Shown piece after piece: positions 59,542 through 64,000 of a stretch of DNA of 64,000 bases. The notes beneath the pieces were generated by a model. The model was not told the origin of the DNA. It made no database searches and worked only from the letters and a program-made list of their open reading frames with translations. The stretch covers positions 124,001-188,000 of the forward strand of contig NZ_JAALJI010000014.1 in the NCBI RefSeq assembly GCF_011064595.1, written 5' to 3'. Made by a program: the position numbers and the translations under genes. Every line of letters begins with the position of its first letter. Position 1 is the stretch's first letter. The DNA comes from Paludisphaera soli (GTDB lineage: Bacteria; Planctomycetota; Planctomycetia; Isosphaerales; Isosphaeraceae).

Positions 59542-61101
59542 ATGATGCGTCCCCCGAACGTTCGCCGGAAAGACCCCGCCGTCCTCTCGCTTGCGCTCCT
59601 GGTCTGCGGTCCGGTCGCGGTCCTCGCGCAACAGGCCCCCGCGAACCAGGAGCGGCCCGCCGCCGCGACGAGCGAGGTCGCCCACGGGACGGTGTTCGAG
59701 ATCGCCTACCCCGAGAAGGTCGCCGACGGCCGGACGATCACGGCGCGAGTCTACGTCATGCTCGCCGCCGAGGGCTCGCCGGGCGAGCCCCGCATGGGCC
59801 CGAACTGGTTCCGCCCCCAGCCGTTCTTCGGGCGGGACGTCCGCGACTGGAAGCCCGGCGAGACCATCCGGGTCGACGCGAAGGCCGACGGGTTCCCCGA
59901 GACCCTCGACAAGCTCGCGGCCGGCTCCTACCGCGCCCAGGCCGTCGTCAGGCTGAACCTGGACACGGCCAAGATCGGCGACGGCGCGGGAAACCTTTAC
60001 GGCCCGATCGTCGCCTTCACGGCGCCCGGAAAAGCGGGCGAGCCCGTCAAGCTGGCCGTCGATCAGGTCGTCCCCCCGCGTGAGTTCAAGGAGACCGAGC
60101 GGATCAAGTACGCGGAACTGCCCAGCCCCATGCTGTCCGAGTTCCACGGCCGGCCGATCAAGCACCGCGCGGCGGTGATCCTGCCGAAGCGGCCCCGCGA
60201 GGGCAAGTCGCCCGCGATCTACATCATCACGGGCTTCGGCGGCGACCACCACTCGGCCCCGCGCTACGTCGACTCCCCCGGCATGCAGTTCGGCGACGAC
60301 TTCACCCGCATGGTGCTCGACGCCGACTGCGGCACCGGCCATCACGTTTTCGCCGACAGCGCCAACAACGGCCCGCGCGGCCGGGCTCTCGTCGAGGAGT
60401 TCATCCCCTACCTCGAAAAGACGTACGACCTCATCCCCGATCCCCGCGCCCGGCTGCTCAACGGGCATTCATCGGGCGGGTGGAGCAGCCTCTGGCTCCA
60501 GGTGTCGCAGCCCGAATTCTTCGGCGGCGTCTGGTCCACCAGCCCCGACCCGGTCGACTTCCGCGACTTCCAGCAGATCGACCTGTACGCCCCCGGCGAG
60601 AACATGTTCCGCGACGGGAAGGGGGAGCGGCGGCCGATCGCCCGGATGGGGACGAAGCCGGTCCTGTTCTACGACAAGTTTTCTCAGATGGAAGACGTCA
60701 TCGGCCTCGGGGGTCAGCTGGGCTCGTTCGAGGCCGTCTTCAGCCCCAAGGGCGCCGACGGCCTGCCGATCAAGCTCTGGGACCGTAAGACCGGCGTGAT
60801 CGACCCCGCCGTCGCCAAGGCCTGGGAAGCGTACGACATCCGACTCGTCCTGGAGCGGAACTGGCCGGAGCTGGCGCCAAAGCTCGCCGGCAAGCTGCAC
60901 GTCGTCACCGGTTCGCTCGACACCTTCTACCTGGAAGGCGCCGTGGAGAAGCTCAAGGCGGCCCTGGAGAAGCTCCAGAGCGACGCCGTGGTCGAGATCA
61001 TCCCCGACAAGGACCACGGCAACATCCTCGACCGCTCGCTCACCAGCCGGATCGATCGCGAGATGAAGGCGGCCGTCGCCCCGGTCCTCGACCCGCGCTG
61101 A
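59542..61101 (+). CDS. exported esterase (putative esterase/Esterase D-like alpha/beta hydrolase)
   Basis: 519 residues. A signal peptide (AVLSLALLVCGPVAVLAQQ) precedes an N-terminal beta-sandwich-like region (about 45-190). The alpha/beta hydrolase core follows with PAIYIITGFGGDHHSAPRYV, VEEFIPYLEKTYDLIPDPRA and LLNGHSSGGWSSLWLQ (nucleophile Ser in G-H-S-S-G), the pattern of the PF00756 esterase group. KDHGNILDR near residue 490 likely supplies the catalytic His. Substrate unknown: carbohydrate esters or other acyl esters are possible. The ATG at 59542 gives the signal peptide a normal length. Confidence 0.88.
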   Translation: MMRPPNVRRKDPAVLSLALLVCGPVAVLAQQAPANQERPAAATSEVAHGTVFEIAYPEKVADGRTITARVYVMLAAEGSPGEPRMGPNWFRPQPFFGRDVRDWKPGETIRVDAKADGFPETLDKLAAGSYRAQAVVRLNLDTAKIGDGAGNLYGPIVAFTAPGKAGEPVKLAVDQVVPPREFKETERIKYAELPSPMLSEFHGRPIKHRAAVILPKRPREGKSPAIYIITGFGGDHHSAPRYVDSPGMQFGDDFTRMVLDADCGTGHHVFADSANNGPRGRALVEEFIPYLEKTYDLIPDPRARLLNGHSSGGWSSLWLQVSQPEFFGGVWSTSPDPVDFRDFQQIDLYAPGENMFRDGKGERRPIARMGTKPVLFYDKFSQMEDVIGLGGQLGSFEAVFSPKGADGLPIKLWDRKTGVIDPAVAKAWEAYDIRLVLERNWPELAPKLAGKLHVVTGSLDTFYLEGAVEKLKAALEKLQSDAVVEIIPDKDHGNILDRSLTSRIDREMKAAVAPVLDPR

Positions 61102-61107
61102 CGCGGC

Positions 61108-61542
61108 TCAGGCCGGCTCGCGGCCGCCTCGGCGGGCCGCGAGCCGGCGCAAGCCCTCGGCCGCGACGAAACCGAGGCCCGCGCCGAGCGTGTTCAGGAT
61201 CACGTCGTCGACGTCCGTGAACCGCCTCCCCGACTGGTACTGGAGCACCTCGATCGCCGAACTCAGCGCGGCCCCCGCGAGGACCGCGTGCCCGAGTCGA
61301 GGCCGTGGACGCTCCAGGACGACGAACGCCGCCCCCAGGGGCGTGAATACCAGGACATTGCCGATGATGTTCACCCAGAGCCCCCGCCCCCCCCGCGGGA
61401 TGTCCCGCGCGATGCTCTGGAACGGCGTCAAGCTGAGGCGTTCGGAGACCGGTCGGTAGTGCGGATGCTTGTACGCCAAGGTCACGGCGAGCAGCACGAA
61501 CAGATAGGCGACCAGGGCGGTGACGGTCAGCGATCGGATCAC
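61108..61542 (-). CDS. VanZ-like family membrane protein
   Basis: 144 residues from GTG 61542 (AGGGA 8 bases upstream), or 166 from an ATG at 61608. It has several helices (TVTALVAYLFVLLAVTLAY, NIIGNVLVFTPLGAAFVVL, AVLAGAALSSAIEVLQY, LNTLGAGLGFVAAEGL). The segments IIGNVLVFTPLG and SAIEVLQYQSGRRFTDVDDVILNTLGAGLG are the VanZ signature with conserved Arg and Asp. Distant relatives confer low-level teicoplanin resistance, but most VanZ-like proteins have no known role. The C-terminal tail is Arg-rich. It converges with the esterase gene, six bases apart. Confidence 0.88.
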   Translation of the reverse strand: MIRSLTVTALVAYLFVLLAVTLAYKHPHYRPVSERLSLTPFQSIARDIPRGGRGLWVNIIGNVLVFTPLGAAFVVLERPRPRLGHAVLAGAALSSAIEVLQYQSGRRFTDVDDVILNTLGAGLGFVAAEGLRRLAARRGGREPA

Positions 61543-61571
61543 GGAGACGTTCCCTCGCGGCGAAGCAGGCG

Positions 61572-61600
61572 TTTCGATCGTCGATCGAAGTTCGTACGAT
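61572..61600 (+). promoter_or_regulatory. weak promoter candidate for the 291-residue gene
   Basis: TTTCGA (61572-61577), 17 bases, TACGAT (61595-61600). The -10 is the recurrent form and the -35 is poor. It lies 96 bases before ATG 61696. Confidence 0.33.
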
Positions 61601-61695
61601 GGAACCATGGTGCCGGACCGTCGCCCGGATCGCAATCGGACCTCCAGTCCGACGACCGCCGGGTAGCGCGGCCCGCAGGCCGGAGGAATGCGGCA

Positions 61696-62571
61696 ATGCC
61701 CGTGCTCGATCGCGAGGAGTTCATCGAGCAGGCGTATTTCTTCCGCGCCTTCCGCGAGCGCCTGGCCGACGGCGTCCCGTCGCAGGACATCCTCCAGCGC
61801 GTGGGCGAGGAGCTGCTCTCGACCACCAAGCTGCCGATGGCCGTCGGCTTCCTCGCCACGGAGAGCCGGGTCACGGGGCTCATGGCCCCCGCCATGCGGC
61901 ACCTTGGCCACTACTTCACCCCGTTCCAGGCCCACGTCGTCGCGCAGGCCGAGGCCGACCTCAGCCGGTTCCCGATGGAGCAGGCCCTCGTGATCCTCGA
62001 ACGCGAGGTCGAATACAAGGCCAAGGGGGCTTCGCTCGCGGGGCTGTTCATCTTCCAGTTCGAGTCCCTGTCGCGGAACCGGCTCGGTTACGCCAAGGGC
62101 CTGGCCGCGATGGCCGACGACCCGATGTACGACGAGGACTGGCGGGATTACATCGCGACCCTCCAGACGCGGCTCGGGGACGTCGATTTCGCCGACCTCA
62201 TCTTCGTCCGGTCGGCGTTCTTCGTGAACGAGCGGCGGAAGCTCAACCCGGATTTCATCCCCAAGTACCCGCCCCTCTTCGGTGAGAAGGAAGGGAAGAT
62301 CGCGCGGGCCAACCGGGGCCGGGACCCGCTGTACCTCTTCTCGGCCCTCCAGCGCCAGCTCGGCTATCCCGAGGTGCCCCGGCCCCGACGCCCGGACGGC
62401 CTGGAGGATCGCATCATCCAGCTCGAACAGCGGATCGCGCAGCTGGAGAGCCGCCTGAAGTCCGTCGAGAGCGACGGCAACCCGACGATCGACGTTGGAG
62501 ACGTTCTCGTGAAGCCCGAGGACACGGCCGGCATCCCCAGCGGATGGGCCGCGAAACGGCTCGGACCCTGA
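61696..62571 (+). CDS. unknown protein with C-terminal coiled coil (291 residues)
   Basis: No family recognised. GGAGGA lies 8 bases before ATG 61696. The body is helical and soluble with well-formed blocks: FIEQAYFFRAFRERLADGV, SQDILQRVGEELLSTTKLP, HYFTPFQAHVVAQAEADL and EREVEYKAKGASLAGLFIFQ. A short coiled coil is clear near residues 235-260 (DRIIQLEQRIAQLESRLKSV), so it probably oligomerises. The tail is extended (VGDVLVKPEDTAGIPSGWA). Codon use and the ribosome site support a real gene, and similar proteins are probably restricted to planctomycetes, by inference from my not recognising it. Confidence 0.72.
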   Translation: MPVLDREEFIEQAYFFRAFRERLADGVPSQDILQRVGEELLSTTKLPMAVGFLATESRVTGLMAPAMRHLGHYFTPFQAHVVAQAEADLSRFPMEQALVILEREVEYKAKGASLAGLFIFQFESLSRNRLGYAKGLAAMADDPMYDEDWRDYIATLQTRLGDVDFADLIFVRSAFFVNERRKLNPDFIPKYPPLFGEKEGKIARANRGRDPLYLFSALQRQLGYPEVPRPRRPDGLEDRIIQLEQRIAQLESRLKSVESDGNPTIDVGDVLVKPEDTAGIPSGWAAKRLGP

Positions 62572-62593
62572 TCCCGAACTAGGGCGACCCCTC

Positions 62594-63802
62594 GTGAATG
62601 CGACCGCGAAATCCCTGGCGTTCTTGATCCTCGCGACCCTGGGCCGAGCGGCCGCCGCCCCGCCCGAGGAGGCTCCGGCACCCCTCGTCTTCGAGAGGAT
62701 CGTCCTCGACGCCGAGTTCCCGGGCGCGTATCAGGTGGAGGTCGCCGACGTTGACGGCGACAGCCGGCCCGACGTCGTCGCCCTGGGAGGCGACGTCTGC
62801 GCCTGGTATCAGAACCCGACCTGGAAAAAACGGATCATCACCTCGAAGGCCGACGCTCCGGGCGTCATCAGCAGCGCGACGGCCGACCTCGACGGCGACG
62901 GCAAGGCCGAGGTCGCCATCGCCTACGAGTTCGCCATGAACGAGCCGAGGCGCGGCAAGCTGCTACTGGCCAGGGCCGGAGCCGACGTCGAAGCACCCTG
63001 GTCGCTCACGAAGATCGACGAGGTCGGCAGCATCCACCGGCTCCGCTGGGGCGACCTCGACGGCGACGGCCGCCGAGACCTCCTCGTGGCGCCGATCTTC
63101 GGCCCCGAGGCCGCTCCGCCGGCCTACGACGATCCGGCCCGGCCGTTCGCCTACATCTCGGTCGACGTCCAGGACCCCTCCCGCTGGCGCAAGCTCCCGC
63201 TGACGAGCCGACGCGTCGTCCACGCGATCGAGTTCCTGCCGTCGTTCGGGACCGAGCCACGTCCCGTGCTCCTCGCGGCCGACAATTCGGGCGTCACCCT
63301 GATCGGCCCGGTCGCGCCAGGCGGCGCGCCCCCCGCGCGGGATCTGGTCCCCGGCGCCGAGGGCGAGGCCCCCCGGCGAGGCTCTAGCGAGATCCACCGC
63401 GGGCGATCCCGCGACGGCGCGGAGTTCCTCGCGACGATCGAGCCCTGGCACGGTTCCGACGTCGTCGTCTGGCCCCGAGCCGACGGGACCGATCTCGCGT
63501 ACGGCCCCCGCGTGGTCCTCGACGACACCCTCGCCGACGGCCACGCCCTGTGGGTCGTCGACCTCGACGGCGACGGCCAGGACGAGGTGCTCTCCGGACA
63601 TCGGGGCGAGGATCACGGGGTCCGCCTCTTCCGCCACGACGCCGGTTCGAACGCCTGGCGGCGCACGATCCTCGACCGCGAGATCGCGGCGCAGGACCTT
63701 CGCGGCGGCGACCTCGACGGCGACGGCCGACCCGACGTCGTCGCCGTGGGCGGGGCCACGCACAACGTCGTCTGGTATAGAAATGCGACCGCACGGCGAT
63801 GA
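62594..63802 (+). CDS. secreted FG-GAP/VCBS repeat protein
   Basis: 402 residues from GTG 62594. The signal peptide (AKSLAFLILATLGRAAAA) is followed by a beta-propeller of FG-GAP/VCBS-type repeats. Calcium-loop motifs are seen: VADVDGDSRPDVVALGG, ADLDGDGKAEVAIAYE, WGDLDGDGRRDLLVAP, VDLDGDGQDEVLSGHRG and GDLDGDGRPDVVAVGG, each DxDGDGxxD. This is a common secreted architecture in planctomycetes, used for surface binding or as a scaffold, without an enzyme domain here. It starts 22 bases after the preceding unknown gene and may be cotranscribed. Confidence 0.92.
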   Translation: MNATAKSLAFLILATLGRAAAAPPEEAPAPLVFERIVLDAEFPGAYQVEVADVDGDSRPDVVALGGDVCAWYQNPTWKKRIITSKADAPGVISSATADLDGDGKAEVAIAYEFAMNEPRRGKLLLARAGADVEAPWSLTKIDEVGSIHRLRWGDLDGDGRRDLLVAPIFGPEAAPPAYDDPARPFAYISVDVQDPSRWRKLPLTSRRVVHAIEFLPSFGTEPRPVLLAADNSGVTLIGPVAPGGAPPARDLVPGAEGEAPRRGSSEIHRGRSRDGAEFLATIEPWHGSDVVVWPRADGTDLAYGPRVVLDDTLADGHALWVVDLDGDGQDEVLSGHRGEDHGVRLFRHDAGSNAWRRTILDREIAAQDLRGGDLDGDGRPDVVAVGGATHNVVWYRNATARR

Positions 63803-64000
63803 CTGATTCGCCGATCCCTCGACGGTCGAACGACTTGCGTGATTCGACGCGGATCTGGATCGTCATGATATTCGGCAATTTGGACATCAAACCGGGCGGT
63901 CCGGCGGGGGTTTGGCGACGGATTTAGTGACAGGCCGATCCGCAACTATCTGGCCGTCCGTCCACCGCCCGGATCTAAGCCCCTCCATGCGCGTCCTCAT
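63803..64000. other. end of window, no gene called
   Basis: 198 bases after the last stop. An ATG at 63987 could open a rightward gene (M-R-V-L) but only four codons are inside the window and no ribosome site precedes it. No terminator hairpin is recognised. Confidence 0.4.

Noticed and set aside
63987-64000. Possible start of a further gene (ATG at 63987)
   Set aside because: Only four codons are visible and there is no ribosome site, so it cannot be supported.

Overview
The window is a high-GC, gene-dense bacterial chromosome segment whose gene families point to a planctomycete, most likely an Isosphaeraceae-type organism. This taxonomic call is an inference. It rests on two gene pairs of the lineage-typical kind (a PSCyt1-DUF1549-DUF1553 secreted cytochrome-like protein next to a DUF1501 Tat-type protein), many Tat or Sec exported proteins, a fused trehalose synthase-maltokinase, and frequent GTG/TTG starts. 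I see no rRNA, tRNA, CRISPR array, insertion sequence or phage module. Most long open frames opposite the real genes are GC-driven shadows.

Layout. 1-223 is the start of a leftward SDR gene. 768-7675 is a propionyl-CoA to succinyl-CoA module: methylmalonyl-CoA mutase, then (after a perfect 15-bp hairpin and a possible new promoter) the MeaB chaperone GTPase and both subunits of an acyl/propionyl-CoA carboxylase. No epimerase gene is present here. 7706-10272 is a leftward pair, an AI-2E-type membrane protein and a Tat-exported Gfo/Idh-like protein. 10687-14784 runs rightward with a small unknown protein, GlgC and a two-gene ABC exporter. 14755-17637 runs leftward with PheA, a class IV aminotransferase and a glycosyltransferase-like protein that lacks its DxD motif. 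18254-23049 is dnaK-clpB.

23243-37536 has two DUF1549/DUF1501 pairs on opposite strands around a TreS-maltokinase, an SDR and a small gene broken at an 8-G run. 37857-42881 carries a small unknown protein, an Mrp-type ATPase that lacks the usual CxxC, a small secreted protein, a serine hydrolase, an AlkA-type glycosylase and an unknown protein. 43068-46277 is a 1069-residue protein joining two degenerate J-like segments, zinc ribbons, a helical region and Fn3-like repeats. RidA and a membrane-anchored cytochrome c follow. 47443-48022 is a gene-free, AT-richer stretch with four copies of a short repeat. 48023-63802 holds two MFS transporters, a secreted repeat protein interrupted by an in-frame TAG, a DUF4832-type secreted protein, a HAD phosphatase, an amidohydrolase, a NanA/DapA-type lyase, an orphan solute-binding lipoprotein, an esterase, a VanZ-like protein, unknown proteins and an FG-GAP/VCBS-type secreted protein.

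How it fits together. Central and storage metabolism (propionate assimilation, GlgC, TreS-maltokinase, aromatic amino acid synthesis) is interleaved with chaperones and a large exported set, probably for handling complex organic matter. Reading the gene starts suggests a recurring promoter form, TTGAC(C/A) or a relative, 16-18 bases, then TACGAT or a relative. Several instances also settle otherwise ambiguous start codons.
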